Assembly: GCF_000276665.1 (NCBI RefSeq) | Contig: NW_004955470.1 | Location: 2,348,766 to 2,412,765 of the forward strand | Source of the DNA: Chinchilla lanigera | Taxonomy: Eukaryota; Chordata; Mammalia; Rodentia; Chinchillidae | DNA: 64,000 nt | Reading direction: 5' to 3' | Part shown: positions 23,001-34,235 of the stretch, piece by piece | Layout of the letters: each line of letters begins with the position of its first letter | Numbering within the stretch: position 1 is the first letter of the stretch | Position numbers and translations under genes: made by a program | Notes under the pieces: model-generated | Seen by the model: the letters and a program-made list of their open reading frames with translations, nothing else | Told to the model about the DNA's origin: nothing | Database searches by the model: none

Positions 23001-24002
23001 CTTTTTGTTCCTAAGTCTGGTGCAAGGGCCCTGGGGTGGGTCTGCCTGGCTCAGTGCTTCCTTGGAGCTCTTTCAAACTCCTCGTGTCTGTCAGCATGGA
23101 GGTGGACGCAGGGGACATGGGACATCTGTGGTGCTCCTTGAGCATGCTTCACGGTGCCGTTTCCTTTGCTGTTCCTGGAACATAACAGCAGGGACAGCAC
23201 CCAAGCTGCAGTGGGCCAGGTTCAGAATGGAGTTCAACAGAGCAATTTCAAAGTGGGATGGAAAAGCCACTGCAGGCAAAATAAAGTCAGCACGAGCCAT
23301 CTTTTGGAAGAATCTAAGTGCTTCCTAGGATCAGTCCAGTCTATTAAAAGATAGTCGCCTCTTAAAGCATGTCGGAGGATGTGTTAGAAAGTGAGGGAGA
23401 TGAACCTGTCATCAGGGCCCAGGACATGTCAGGTAAAGATCGGGGCAGGACTTGCCTTGAGCAAGACGAAGCAGGGAGAAGGCTTAGGGCTGCAGACCAT
23501 GGCGGCAGTGGCCTGCTGATCACAGAGGAAGCCTGCTGGGAGGCTGTCACCTATGGAAGAAGCCACTCCCACTGGAGTCTCCCTTTCTGAGCCAGCAGTG
23601 AGGGTCGGCATTGTGAAGACCCGGACACATCTTGATGGTAGGGTAAGTGGGGTGCATCCGTCTCCCTTGCAGTAGTCCTTCCTCACCCAGAGGGGAGCAG
23701 CACATCTACAAGTTGTGACACATGGGGCCCCTGGTGTGTGCAGTGGCCCTGGCAGCTTCCCCAAGCTCTGAGCTGCCTCCAGGGGCCAGGCCGTCATAGT
23801 TCACACCTCGACTCCTGGTGGTGTGTGACTAGTGGTCTCACGCTCAGCTCACTGAACTTTGGCGAGGGCGGTTTACTTTATGAGTGTGCAGGATACCGAG
23901 GAGAGGCGGAGGTGCACCAAGTGTGTGCCTAACCTCACTGCTGCTTGTGAGCAGCAGCTGGTCCTGCATCACCAGCGGGTGAGGTGGTGCTGTGTGCTGA
24001 TC
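20005..24002. other. No gene supported; 4 kb unique-looking DNA
   Basis: Mostly mid-to-high GC without recognised repeats. The longest open frame on the minus strand (19948-20661, 237 codons) starts in unique DNA and runs into the MER2 element at 19692-20004. It shows no recognisable domain and overlaps a 175-codon plus-strand frame, so I do not call it a gene. A (TG)n-rich imperfect microsatellite lies at 22000-22050. Confidence 0.35.
22000..22050. repeat. Imperfect (TG)n microsatellite
   Basis: Runs of GT interrupted by C and CA ('gtgcgtgtgcatgtgtgtgtgtgtgtac'). The longest pure run is about 7 units, near 22012-22024. Confidence 0.8.
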
Positions 24003-24140
24003 TTTTTTTTTTTTTTTTCTTTCCTTTTTATTGAGACAAGATCTTGCTATGTAGTTCAATCGTGCCTTAAACTCATGACAACCCTCCTGCCTCAGCCTCC
24101 CGAGTGCTGGATTTATAGGTGTGTGCTACCTTGCATGGCT
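24003..24140 (-). mobile_element. B1 SINE
   Basis: T-run (24003-24019), 'gagacaagatcttgctatgtagttcaatcgtg', 'cctcctgcctcagcctcccgagtgctgg' and 'gtgctaccttgcatggct': an antisense monomeric B1 without internal duplication. The B1-dID at 24236-24447 lies about 100 bp downstream in the same orientation. Confidence 0.85.
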
Positions 24141-24235
24141 TTTTTGTGCCAGTTTTGAGACAGCTTGGAACAAACTGCTGCCCGCAGCCACTTCTTGGGT
24201 CTCGGTCTTGGTCTCCTCCTTCTTTTCTTCTTCCT

Positions 24236-24447
24236 TTTTTTTTTTTTTTTTCTTTTTTTGTAGTCCTGTGGATTGAACCCAGGGCTGTTTTCACTGAGCT
24301 CCATCCCTAGATCTTGACAAACAGCTTTTTTGGTATATTTTTTATTTTGAGACAGAATCTTGCTAAATCACTAAGCTGCTCAGCCTGGGCGTGAGTTACA
24401 TTTCTTCTGTCTCAGCCTCCCAGGGTACTGGGTAACAGTCTTGTGTC
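24236..24447 (-). mobile_element. B1-dID composite SINE
   Basis: T-rich tail (24235-24259), antisense ID ('ggattgaacccaggg' to 'gagctccatccctag'), a T-rich linker, then antisense B1 ('gagacagaatcttgctaaatcactaagctgctcagcctggg' to 'gtcttgtgtc'). The B1 3' half is strongly diverged. Confidence 0.75.
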
Positions 24448-24929
24448 TTCTTTAACGACACTGTTCAGGATTCATCCACCTTGGGAGGACCATGTGGCTA
24501 CCCGAATCCTCTCTGAGTCAGCGCTGAGCTGATCTGACTTGGAAAGAGCCCCCTCTGCCAAACAGCTCCTCTGAGCTATGAAGATCTGAGCTATGAAGCC
24601 ACCTTGGGTACCACTTTCACAATAGCTGCTAGGATGCTCAATCCAGAGTGTGGCTGGCCCAACCAGTGTCCCCACTGCCTGCTGTGCCTTCATCTTCTTG
24701 TTCTCATCATTTCCTCCTCTGTTGGCTTTCAGTTGTATTATCTGCAATTCGTGGGCTGATTTAAATTTATTTTGGGACAAGGCGGGGTAGACTAGAAATA
24801 GATAATTATATGCGATTTAGTGAGTTTTACCCGCTGAACACGTTCTGGGAAGTGCGGCTATGTTGTCAGGGATGCTTACCTCCGTGTGGGGGGCTGATAG
24901 CAAGTCCTCCCTCCCTGCTGGAAATATGT

Positions 24930-25141
24930 AGTCTGATGGATTCACTAAGACATTGACTGATTCCATGGATTCGTATGTGTCAGGCTGTGTGCTAGGCCTA
25001 GAGAAGGTGTTGGTGACTGCAGAACCATGTTCTGGTAGCAGGAAATAGGACACAACTATGTACATGGCAGTGACACTAACTATATATGGGCACTGCAGCC
25101 TTGAAGGCAGTAAACAGTCAGTGAGAACAAAAATGAGGGAG
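24930..25141. repeat. Ancient interspersed repeat, left part (unnamed)
   Basis: Clauses such as 'cattgactgattcc', 'gtgtcaggctgtgtgctaggcc' and 'gaaaataggac' style text suggest a very old mammalian repeat. 25700-25960 may be its continuation beyond the MLT1 LTR at 25142-25531 ('tgtaggtcttgtgaag', 'gattttata', 'gtaagcagaggaatactgtgattta'). I recognise the pattern but not the family name. Confidence 0.3.
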
Positions 25142-25531
25142 TGTGTTAGTCAGCTCAGGCTACCATAACACAAAACCATAGACTGGGAGGCTTAAAGAGC
25201 AGAAATGTATTTCTCACAGCTTTAGAGGCTGGGGAGGCCAAGATCAAGGGTACTGACAAGGCAGATTTTCTTCTGAGATCTTTCCTCTGGATTCACAGGC
25301 AGCCATCATCTCACTATGACCTCTTCTTTGTGCACACAAACACACATAGAAACACTCACAGATCTTTGGGTCTCTTCTTATAAAGATACCAGTTCACTGG
25401 GTAACAGCTCTACCCTATGCTCTCACTGAATTTGAATTACCACATAAAGGCTCCATCTCCTATTACCATCGGATTGAGGATTGGGGCATACACTTATGAA
25501 TTTAGGGGGACACAAGCATTCAGTCCTAACA
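25142..25531 (-). mobile_element. MLT1-type MaLR solo LTR
   Basis: Antisense MLT1: 'tgtgttagtcagctcaggctaccataacacaaaaccatagactgggaggcttaaa', 'cagctttagaggctggggaggccaagatcaaggg', 'ctcttcttataaagataccagt', and the far end 'ttagggggacacaagcattcagtcctaaca'. Both LTR ends are present. It appears to sit inside an older repeat (24930-25960). Confidence 0.85.
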
Positions 25532-26284
25532 AGGAGAAAGCAGCTCTATTCTCCATGGAGTGGGGAGGGAAGCCATCTCTAAGCAGGGCAACACGGAAGC
25601 AGAGATGGAGAGGATGAGGGCTGACTATGGGGGTTGTGGTGGAGAAGGATGTGAAGGCCAGAGGCAGAGAGAACAGCAAAAGTCAGAGGTCAAAGGTCAA
25701 AGGACTGGGGCAAAGGTCCTGAAGCGGCACCACCAGCCTGGTATAGCTAGAGCTTGCCCAGCAAGTAGAGAGCGGACAAGGGAAGGTGAAGAGATCCTCA
25801 GGACAAGACTATGTAGGTCTTGTGAAGCAGCTATGGCGAGGTGTGTGGATTTTATACCACGGCTGATGAGAGCCCCTGAAGGATTGTAAGCAGAGGAATA
25901 CTGTGATTTAGGTCAGGTTTAGGAACTGTGTCTTTAGCTCCATGTCTTAGAAGGATGGACTGAGGGACCAGGAATGGGATGTGGGAACTATGTCAGGAGA
26001 TCGTCCATCAGTGTTGGTGAGAAGTGACAGTGGCTGGAACCCAGGTGAGTGGAGCCTGTGGATGGAGACAGTGAGGGCGGTGAGGGAGGAGGAGCACCCA
26101 AGACGACCCCCGGGATCCCGGGCAGTGCTCGGTGGTGCTGTTCACTGAGATGGAGTTGTAGGAGGGAGTGTGGGGAAAGTGTGTGGGGTGGTTCATTGCT
26201 AAGGGATGCCCAGGAGCTGGTAAAACATCGCTCCTGATGTGACTCTGAGGTGTGTCTGGAAGATACCGCATTTGCATCGGCAGA
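25532..26284. other. No gene; possible continuation of ancient repeat
   Basis: Purine-rich (for example 25600-25700), with old-repeat clauses at 25780-25960. Long overlapping frames on both strands extend into the LTR at 26285-26617 and carry no recognisable domain. Confidence 0.35.
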
Positions 26285-26617
26285 CTGAAAAAGCCGTATC
26301 CACCAAGACGGACCTGATCCACTGCTGAGGGTCTGAAGAGAACAGGGCAGACGAAGAGCCAATTTAAACTCTGCTTAAACTGAGACCTCCACCACCATCC
26401 TCGCCTCCATCCACTTCTTGACCTTGGGTGCCTGCTCCCGTGGTCCTCTGACCTTTGGATTTGAGTTACACCACCAGATTCTCTGGGACTCCAGGTTGCA
26501 GACTGCGGAACACAAAACTTTCCCTCCACGACTGCGCCATCCAATTGCTGTAAAGAATCTCTTATATGTCTGTACGTCCCATTGGCTGTCTCCCTGGATA
26601 GCCCTGACTGGCACAGT
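26285..26617 (+). mobile_element. Ancient ERVL/MaLR-class LTR
   Basis: The right end is clear: 'gattctctgggactccaggttgcagactgcgg', 'caattgctgtaaagaatctcttatatgtctgtacgtcccattggctgtctccctggatagccctgactgg'. In the family I recall, this is the poly-A region and end of a common old LTR. The left part ('ccgtatccaccaagacggacctgatccac') fits its start poorly. It is the same family as 6440-6740 and I cannot name it. Confidence 0.5.
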
Positions 26618-27824
26618 GGTAAGTGCCCAGTATTATGGGCTGGCTCGCCTTCCATGAGTGTCTCACTCCAGGTGCTTCTCCAGCCCAGACGCATCCCTCT
26701 TGTCTCTTCCACGTGGAGGTCTCAGACATCTCAAGCCCAATCCGGCCAAACCCACTGGGAACCAGAGCTTTGATGGCCACAGTGGAAGCCCAAGACTGCA
26801 GCCCTGTCATTACCCTCAGTTTTCAGTACTTGTGGTCTCCTCTTGGAGAAGCTCTTGTGAGCTACCAACATGCATTTTGCAACAGGAGAAGTGGAGACAC
26901 GGACAGCCCAGGGGCCCCAGGTTCTCCTAGAGAAGTGTGAGGTGCTGGCCTGAGTCAGCACAGAGGGGGTCCTGGACCAGACAGAAGGTGGCTACGAAGG
27001 GGCAGTCACCAGGGGAGGATGAGAGGCATAAGGAAGAGGACCCTGAGAGCTTCCAGAGCCCAGCGGTGGGCGAAGGTGAAGGTGGAGCACCCTGGAACAG
27101 GCCTTGTGACCTCAGGGTCAGGTGGGGACAGCTTCCCTGGCCCGGATGTGTGGGGTCTGGTTTCGAGCAGTGCATGCGCAGAAGGGTTCAGTTCGCAGCG
27201 TTTGCAAGTGCGGCCACAGGCCTGCCATATACAGTCTTAAATGAGGCTCACGGCTCCCGGGGGGCTGTCCCCCTCCCTGCTGTGTACATCAGCTGCTGGT
27301 GCCACTTCGGCTTTGTTGAGTGAGAAGGACTTTGTCCCAGGTCTGAAGAATGGGGCTGGGCCAGTCGTGGAACCTGGGGCAGAGCGTGTAGACTTGAAAA
27401 GCTGTCATTCCTTGTCCTTGGCTTCTCCTTACCCAGGCCTGGTCCTCCAGACTGAGGAGAGGAAGGCGTGGCCCTGAGCTGATAAGGAACAGTCTGGAAG
27501 TGGCTGCCATGGCCAGGGCCACAGAATGGACATTCTCCCGAGTGTCAATATTGTGTCTTTTTGAGCCAGCTCTTGAGAGATCTGACTTTCTTACCACAGA
27601 AGTAAGGGAGAGTTCCTTCATGTTCAAGTATCATTTCCTTCATGTTTAAGCTACTGGCTGTACACAAAAGAAAGACATTTAGATTCCGACTTTAATTTTA
27701 AAAAGTGACTTCAGAAAAAATAAAACTGTCTTCATGGGGCCCGTGTGTTTGTTCTAAAGAAGTGAAATCAGCTGAGTGTTTTGGATGATGCTAGCAATGT
27801 GCTCCCTGCATCAGGATGCTCTTC
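26618..27824. other. No recognised gene
   Basis: GC-rich unique-looking sequence with frames of 60-130 codons on both strands, all overlapping. No domain is recognised and there is no CpG cluster convincing enough to call an island. Confidence 0.35.
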
Positions 27825-29118
27825 AAAATTCTTGTCATGACCCCTCAGACAAAGAGCTTCTATCTAGAACATATAAAGAATTAAAAAACCTCAGGGCTCC
27901 AAGATTCAAAGACCCAATCCAAAAACGGGCATCTGAGATGAATACACACTTCCCAGAGGAAGAAATACTAATGGTGAATAAATATATGAAAACATGTTCA
28001 ACATCATTAGTCATTCAAGAAGTGCAAATTAAAACAACACTGAGATTCCACCTCACCCCAGAAAGAATGGCTATCATTAAGAAATCAACCAATAACAAAT
28101 GCTGGAGGGGGCTGTGGGGAAAAAGGAACCCTTCTCCACTGCTGGTGGGAGAGTAGATTGGTGAAGCCACTGCAGAAATCAGTGTGGAGATTCCTCACAA
28201 AATTAGGATTAGAGGTCCCACTTAACCCAGCTATTCCCCTTCTGGGTATTTCCCCAGAAGAATTAAAAACATCATACCACAGTGATATATGTGCACCCAT
28301 TTTTATAGCAGCACAATTTGTCATACCTAAATTTTGGAAACAACACAAATGCTCATCCACTGAAGAATGGATAGAAAAGATGTGGTATTTTTATACAATG
28401 GAGTATTACTCAGATATAAAGAAAAGATAAACTTGAGGATTTTATGGGTAAATGGATACAAATAGAGACCATACTCATAAGTGAAATAAATCAGGCTCAC
28501 ATGTGTAAACTTCATATTGTCTCCCTAGTGTAAGAACCTGAAAGAGTAAATAAAACCCAACACATACAATACATATTATGAAAGAGAAAGAAATTGTTCA
28601 AAGGAAGGAGCAACTGGGATGAGGGAAAGGAGAAAAAGAAAGAAAAAAGGAAGAGAAAATATATATGAATATAGAAGGATGCTTAGGATAACCGTACTGC
28701 TGATGTCTAATGGTTTATTAAAAGGAACAGTTAATGCTTATTTTTTTTTTATTTTTTACCAAATTTGCATGCTTATATCTGGTAATCTGAACAACGAATT
28801 TGAAGACAACAATATGCCATATAACAACCATTGGTGAATTCCTACCATCTTGTCTAGTGAAACTCTATATCATTTCTAATTTTTTTTTTGTTTTTATTTT
28901 TTATTCTCTTTAATGCTTTGATCAGTCTTGCATTTTTACATCTGGTAATCTGAGCAACATTGATGAAGATAATAATATATAATATAACAACCACTGTTAA
29001 TTCCTATCATTTTGTTCTGAAACTCTGTATCATTGTTATTGTTTTTGCTTTGTTTCATTTTTGTCTGTTGATATTTTGCTATTGTTCTTTTTTATTATAC
29101 TCTTTAAAATAAAAAAAA
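27825..29118 (+). mobile_element. 5'-truncated L1 (ORF2 C-terminus and 3'UTR)
   Basis: This is the most readable L1 in the window. It begins within ORF2, passes the ORF2 stop region near 28430, and continues through a purine-rich tract (28590-28665), two copies of the 3'UTR module (about 28781-28877 and 28943-29040) and an A-rich end (29104-29118). It is 5'-truncated, not inverted. I could not find a convincing target-site duplication next to the tail, so the left edge is approximate (between about 27776 and 27840). Confidence 0.85.
27840..28430 (+). pseudogene. L1 ORF2 C-terminal remnant
   Basis: Two open segments in different frames encode the C-terminus of the L1 ORF2 protein, which in intact elements carries endonuclease and reverse transcriptase upstream and a Cys-rich C-terminal region here. 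The first (to 28156) includes 'RFHLTPERMAIIKK' and ends at a TAG. The second (28158-28430) includes 'PAIPLLGISPEELK' and 'MWYFYTMEYYSDIKK', both characteristic L1 C-terminal strings. The frame change at about 28150 and the 5' truncation make it non-functional. ORF2 normally exceeds 1,200 residues; fewer than 200 remain. Confidence 0.85.
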
Positions 29119-29634
29119 ATCACGGTTTTATTAACATAGGTGAAATAATAATAATAATAATCTTTATGGAGTTTTGTTTTAACCTCAGAATGCAGGTTGT
29201 GAGGTTGAGATAGCCCCTGCGTTTTACTCCGAGCCCTGCCATGGCCCCGGGCTTCTCTCTGGAAGCCTCTGATGTCCCACGTGCAAAGTGGACATAATAA
29301 TTGCTTCACTCTCAGATCTGTGTTGAGGAGTTCAAGACACAACTCAGGTGAAGGAACTCAGATGAATAAATATCTCTTCTTGCTTTTTTTTTTTGTTGCT
29401 GTTTTATCTGATTACCTAGACCAAAAGGTTGCTTAGTGAATGAAGTAAAGGAGACCCAATTTTGTCAAGTGGGACAGATTCCCTAGCTGTGCTTTGGGTG
29501 TTGGAGCTGTTCCTCATCACTTGACCAAGGCCTTTTCAGGAGAGGGAGAGAAACTAGTACACAAGGGAAATGGAGGAAGACTTAACGCTTGGCAGGGGTC
29601 AGGGGGGTGAGAGAACCCAGGCTGGGGCCCCACA
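29119..29634. other. No recognised feature
   Basis: Includes a short (AAT)n run at 29146-29162 next to the L1 end and a T-run at 29383-29393. Otherwise unique-looking. Confidence 0.4.
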
Positions 29635-30005
29635 CCAGCTCAAAGACTACATCTCCCATCTGCCTTTGCAGCTGGGTACCATCAATGAGATGTCAGTGGA
29701 AAGGGTGGGTGGCAATTCGAGAAGTGTTGCTTAAGGAAGGGTGACTTGGCGGGGTGATGTAATTCCCTTTTCGCCTCTCCTCTTTCCTCCTTTCTGGAGT
29801 ATGGATGTGATAATGGGAACCACAGACGATCTTTAAAAAATTATGTTCTGAGGATGGTTGAGCAGAAAGACTGAAGAGCTCAGGCCCCTTTGGCCTTGTA
29901 GAATGAGCATATTGGACCCGGACCACCCTCTTTCTGTCTTCTATGTGAGGGACTAAACCTTCCTCTCTTTACACCGCCTTTGTGTTTTGAAATCTTTTAC
30001 TGTAG
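29635..30005 (+). mobile_element. Ancient ERVL/MaLR-class LTR (unnamed)
   Basis: Order of clauses: 'catctgcctttgcagctgggtacc', 'gatgtcagtggaaa', 'cctcctttctggagtatggatgtgataatggg', 'gaagagctcaggcccctttgg', 'ttctatgtgagggactaaac', 'tttgtgttttgaaatctttt'. This matches my recollection of an old mammalian LTR in sense orientation (gcagctaggtgtgg..., tgtgagagaaataaac..., poly-A end). Diverged and the subfamily is not certain. Confidence 0.5.
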
Positions 30006-31804
30006 GCTGAACTTACTTCCTCGTGAATGTATCTGCTGAATGTTTACATCAGGGATGAGGACAGGAGCAAGGCGGACTCATTACTCTGGACGTCCCGCCT
30101 CGTCCCAAAAGGTGGCAAATTTCTTCACCACTGGTATGGATGGGCGGCAGCTATCTGGTTACTAGCGGCCAAAGTCAGAACTCCTGTTACCTCACGTGGA
30201 CTGCTGGGCAAATTAGGAAGGGCCTCCCTTCCTTAAGACACTTCCCTGTCATCCACCACAAGAATATCTCAGTGCAGACTGACCAAGTAAGTGATGGGAA
30301 CTGGCACGCCTTTAAAAGTGCCCCCTGCACATGGTGCCCACTGTGCCATCATACAACCCCTACCCCTAGTCAACAGTTGCTGTTCCCCCTTGGGTCAGTG
30401 CTCAGCACTGACTGTGTGCTTCCTTCACTTCCCACCCATGGTCCCCACAAGGCTCAAAGCCACCCAGCCAGGAAACTGAACGCAGAAAGTGGTAGGGGCT
30501 GTGTGAGACAGCGCAGGGAACAAGTTACAGCAGGTTTCTGGCTGTGGTCCCTTTTTTCATGAGCAGCTTGTTTCTGTCCCAGTTGTTCGGCAGAAGAGCT
30601 GCCCGTTACTCACACTCTGGCCTTACCAGGAGGCCACCTGGCAGGCTGGGCTGCAGTGTGTGCAGGGCTGACCTGACCCCTCCCTGTGCTCCTCTGGGCC
30701 TTGAGCTCCCATAAACCTGTGTTTCTTATAAGTGAGGTGGGCAGGGTCACGGGCAGCTCTTGCTCACATGAAATGCAACTCTGCAATGGAATGGAAGATT
30801 CAGGCCTTGATTCCACCTGTAGGCAGGTGTCCAGCGTGGGCTCCGGGGCCAGGCTTCTTGCCCTCTTTAGCAGTTTCCCCACCTGATTGCCAGCCCACTC
30901 ATGATGTATGGTAAGGAATAGAGGTGAATGCTCAAGTCCCAAAGAGGAAGGGCACAGCCGTGACATTGCCCCTCCTGACTTTATAAGATGACCACCATTG
31001 GACTGAGGACATGTGACCTAACATAGAAGGGCCTCATGGGACTTGACAATTTACCAAGCAGGTGTGCAAAAGTCACTTGTCCCAAAAAACATCATGGGGC
31101 TCCTCCTAGATCATCACATTTTCTTCTAGAGCCTTCATTTTTTCTGCAAACACAGACTGTGGCAGAAGATACAGGCACCTTTGACATGGTGCCGTCAGCG
31201 TGGGTGGAAAATTGCTTTCCTGAAGGTTGCTGCGTGTGAATGTCTTTGGTTGCTTCATGGGACTGTCCCCCTGGTGGTGGCTTCATTTGGATCCTTTCTC
31301 TGTCCCAGTCCTATCTTACTGGTAGCTTAGTTGCAAGCTGTGGTTTCTCAATGTTAGCAGCCTGTAGGCCAGAGCTAAGTTGTTCCTTCAACTTGATGAA
31401 ATGGTGTCATGCAGTAAGGAAATTAAACACATCATTAATAAACACTCTCAAATACACACAATAAAATAAATGCTGTTATCTTCAGAGCAGCTGCCTGGGA
31501 GGTATAGGCTTATTTGAACCAAATCCTGACTGCTTGACTAGAACAGATCTGGAATTCTTCTCCCTAGGGTCCCTAGAACTCTAGGACCTTCCTAAATTCC
31601 CACAAGAAATCCAGCTGGGAGAGGCCAAAGCTGTGCCTTATTTGTGGTTGTCTTTTTTGCATCACTTGATTTCAAATGACTTCTTCAGGTCATTCTCCCA
31701 AAGCTAATCTGTCCCCGCATGGCAGTGTGTCACCACAGAGATGCTCATGAGAGAAGCCCCAGTTCTGAGACCCTTTCCAAAGTGTAGTTCAAAAACTGCT
31801 TTGA
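30006..31804. other. No recognised gene
   Basis: 1.8 kb of mid-GC, unique-looking DNA. Open frames up to 140 codons (30140-30562) have no recognisable domain and overlap frames on the other strand. Confidence 0.35.
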
Positions 31805-31971
31805 GCCTGAAGCAGGGCATACTGGTGCATGTTTCTGTAATCCCAGGGCTTGGAGGCTGAGGCAGGAGGATCATGGAGACTTTGAGGCCAGCCTGGGCTG
31901 GCTGTAGTGAGTCCAAGGCCAGCCTGAACTACATCGCTAGAACTTGTCTCAAAAAAGCAGCAACAAAAAAA
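31805..31971 (+). mobile_element. B1 SINE with internal duplication
   Basis: Sense B1: 'gcatactggtgcatgtttctgtaatcccagggcttggaggctgaggcaggaggatcatgg', a duplicated core ('ggccagcctg' at 31886-31895 and again at 31917-31926, period 31 bp), then 'ctagaacttgtctcaaaaaa' and an A-rich tail. The duplicated core is the quasi-dimeric form of B1 known from some rodent families. The other B1 copies here lack it. Confidence 0.85.
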
Positions 31972-33028
31972 TTATTTTGAGGATGGAAAGTTGGTGTGAA
32001 TGAACACATGGCTTCCCATGGTGAGGATGGTGATGAGCAACGTGCCCTGAAATCCGAGTTCAGATCTGTGTGGAAGAAGCAGCTTCACCAGTTGCGGCAG
32101 ATCCCTAACAGGGGCCTATGCTTCCTCCTGGGCTTGCAGGACCGAATCATTAGCTGTGGTCGCAGACATCACCGTGTGCGCAGGAGATGGTGTCCCATAT
32201 GTTCATTTTCAGTGGGATTTGAGTCAGAGCTAGAAGAGCAACTTCAAACTTGTGTCAGTCATAAAAGCCTTCTTATGAATCAAGTGCTTTTTAAAATATT
32301 TTGACTAGTAGAGGGAGAATGAGTCACATCTTGAAAGGATTGTATTTTCATTAAAATGCACATGTGCAAAAACTACAGATGGGCAGCAGAGGGAGGAAAC
32401 ACTGAGCCCAAGAATTTCTGAGTTTGATCGAATCAAAACGCCGCGGTAGTCGGAGGCATTTCCAGCAATCGGTCTGGGCTCTGTTGTCTCAGCTGGGACT
32501 CAGCTCATGGATTTGGAGTCCTGACATTCGTGAGAATCAGCAGAGACAAGGGACTGGGAATCGCGCAATTAAATGCACAGACCTCCCAGAGACCTGGAGC
32601 AGCAGGGTGGGCACTTTGGCTAAGTCTGTGTGTCCTTTTTCCATCTGTCTGGTGGTCAGGAGATTTTCAAGACTCATCCCGTGCTGTTGGCTGTGGTTGG
32701 GGCACAGGGCCGTGTGATCATCTGGGGCTTCACCTGCTGTCCTTGCTCGCTGGGCCGAACTCAGAGAAATGCCGCTCATGCGGGGATGGAAGCCTTTTAG
32801 GAAAGGCAAGACCTTTCTTAACACTTTCTCTTTGCCCGGGGACTCCCAGCCCACATCATGGAACCAGTTCTGATCATCAGTCACCCCCAAAGTGACAAAG
32901 TGGCTGTCTTAGGTGGTGCCTGCTTGGCCTGCAAGAGCTCCTGTGACTTCAGAACAGACTGAATTTATTCCAAGAAAGTCATTTACCCTCAAATAAGAAG
33001 TGCAAAACAGATTTTAAAAATAAAAGAA
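31972..33028. other. No recognised gene
   Basis: Unique-looking. Open frames 31996-32304, 32424-32717 and 32530-32895 have no recognisable family. Confidence 0.35.
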
Positions 33029-33118
33029 TTAGGATGCTGATGTCCATGTATCACCATGATGAATGAAATCATCATGTACTGCAAACACATACCAATAAAT
33101 ATAAAAATAAAAATTAAA
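33029..33118 (+). mobile_element. Short L1 3' tail fragment
   Basis: 'gatgctgatgtccatgtatcacc' to 'gtactgcaaacacataccaataaatataaaaataaaaattaaag' parallels the last 80 bp of the L1 at 40375-40678 ('tgttaagtccatgtccctag' to 'gtactataaacatttactaataaaaatat'). It is likely a severely 5'-truncated copy ending in an A-rich tail. Confidence 0.45.
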
Positions 33119-34235
33119 GAATACCACTGGTGGGGAAGAACAAAAAGAAAGGGTCCTAGTCTATCATAGTTCAAGACTGAAGTGTTTCCTACAGTGTTTC
33201 TGTCCTATTGGGACCACCGCAGGTCCTGAACCTACGGAGATGTGTGATACACACATTACGAGTGTGATGCTGGTGTGAGTCATCCTGAGATGACAGCTGG
33301 GGGAGGTGAGGGCTGAGAGGAGGGGTGTTCTTTTGGTCAGCCCCTCATTTCCACATCATTACATAACTGGAAACCATCAGTCCTCAGATGATCGTCACAG
33401 ATCTGGTCTTTGCCCAAGAGTCAACCAGCTATCCCTGCCTGGGACCCATTAGCAGTCATGAGACAGTCCCCTGAGCTGACTTCTGAGTTCAGAGTGACCG
33501 TGTGCACTTGCTGCAATCATGCCAGTGATGACTGTAGATTTTTGCCGTCCTGATTATGCTACCACCAGATGACAGTGGTGCCCTACTCAGGGGCCACGTT
33601 CCGCAGGTGAAGCCAGGTCTGAGTGTGTTGGGGTCTGGCTATGGAAGACTATGCAGCAAGATCCCGGAGCTCCTCCTCTCTGTACCTTAGCTCCCTTGGG
33701 GTGTACCAGCCACCCGGGTCCACCCGCATCCTATGACAGTGACTGCTGCACATAGCCCAGGCCTTCTAGGCTCTCTTCCACTCATCCTCAGTCACTACAC
33801 TCCTCAGGACGGTCCCCACCCAGCCCCCACTCTGCAAACCTTTATTAAAAACCCACTGTTTGCACAAAAGACGCTGGGCCATGGGAAAAAGGGTTTTCAG
33901 TGAGAGACAGGATGAAAGGATCTTCACATTCTCAAACTTCTAGATGTTTGAGTGGCATTTTCCAAAATGAATTACCCCGAGTATTAATAAGGGTTGTTCA
34001 AAGAAAGGGTCTTAGCGTTAATAGGAAACATTGATTGAAACAAACTTAAGCCAATTAAAATATTTTATTACTCCATACATCTCAAATCTTTTAATATGCT
34101 AATGTGCCATGGAAATCCTCAAAAGGAAAAGAGTAATATAGTAGACTTCCAAAACTTACTCGATTGTGAAATTTTTTCTTTCATTGAATCCAGATGAGTT
34201 AGTCTGGAAGGACAGAGGAACACTTCTTTTTAAAA
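33119..34235. other. No recognised feature
   Basis: Unique-looking; AT-rich from about 34000. Nothing coding is recognised. Confidence 0.35.

Noticed and set aside
26008..26712. 234-codon open frame on the minus strand
   Set aside because: It crosses an antisense LTR (26285-26617) and overlaps other open frames. No protein family is recognisable.
28616..28680. Purine-rich tract as a separate simple repeat
   Set aside because: It is the polypurine tract of the L1 3'UTR; equivalent tracts occur in the other L1 copies (40505-40580, antisense at 41915-41985 and 43500-43555).
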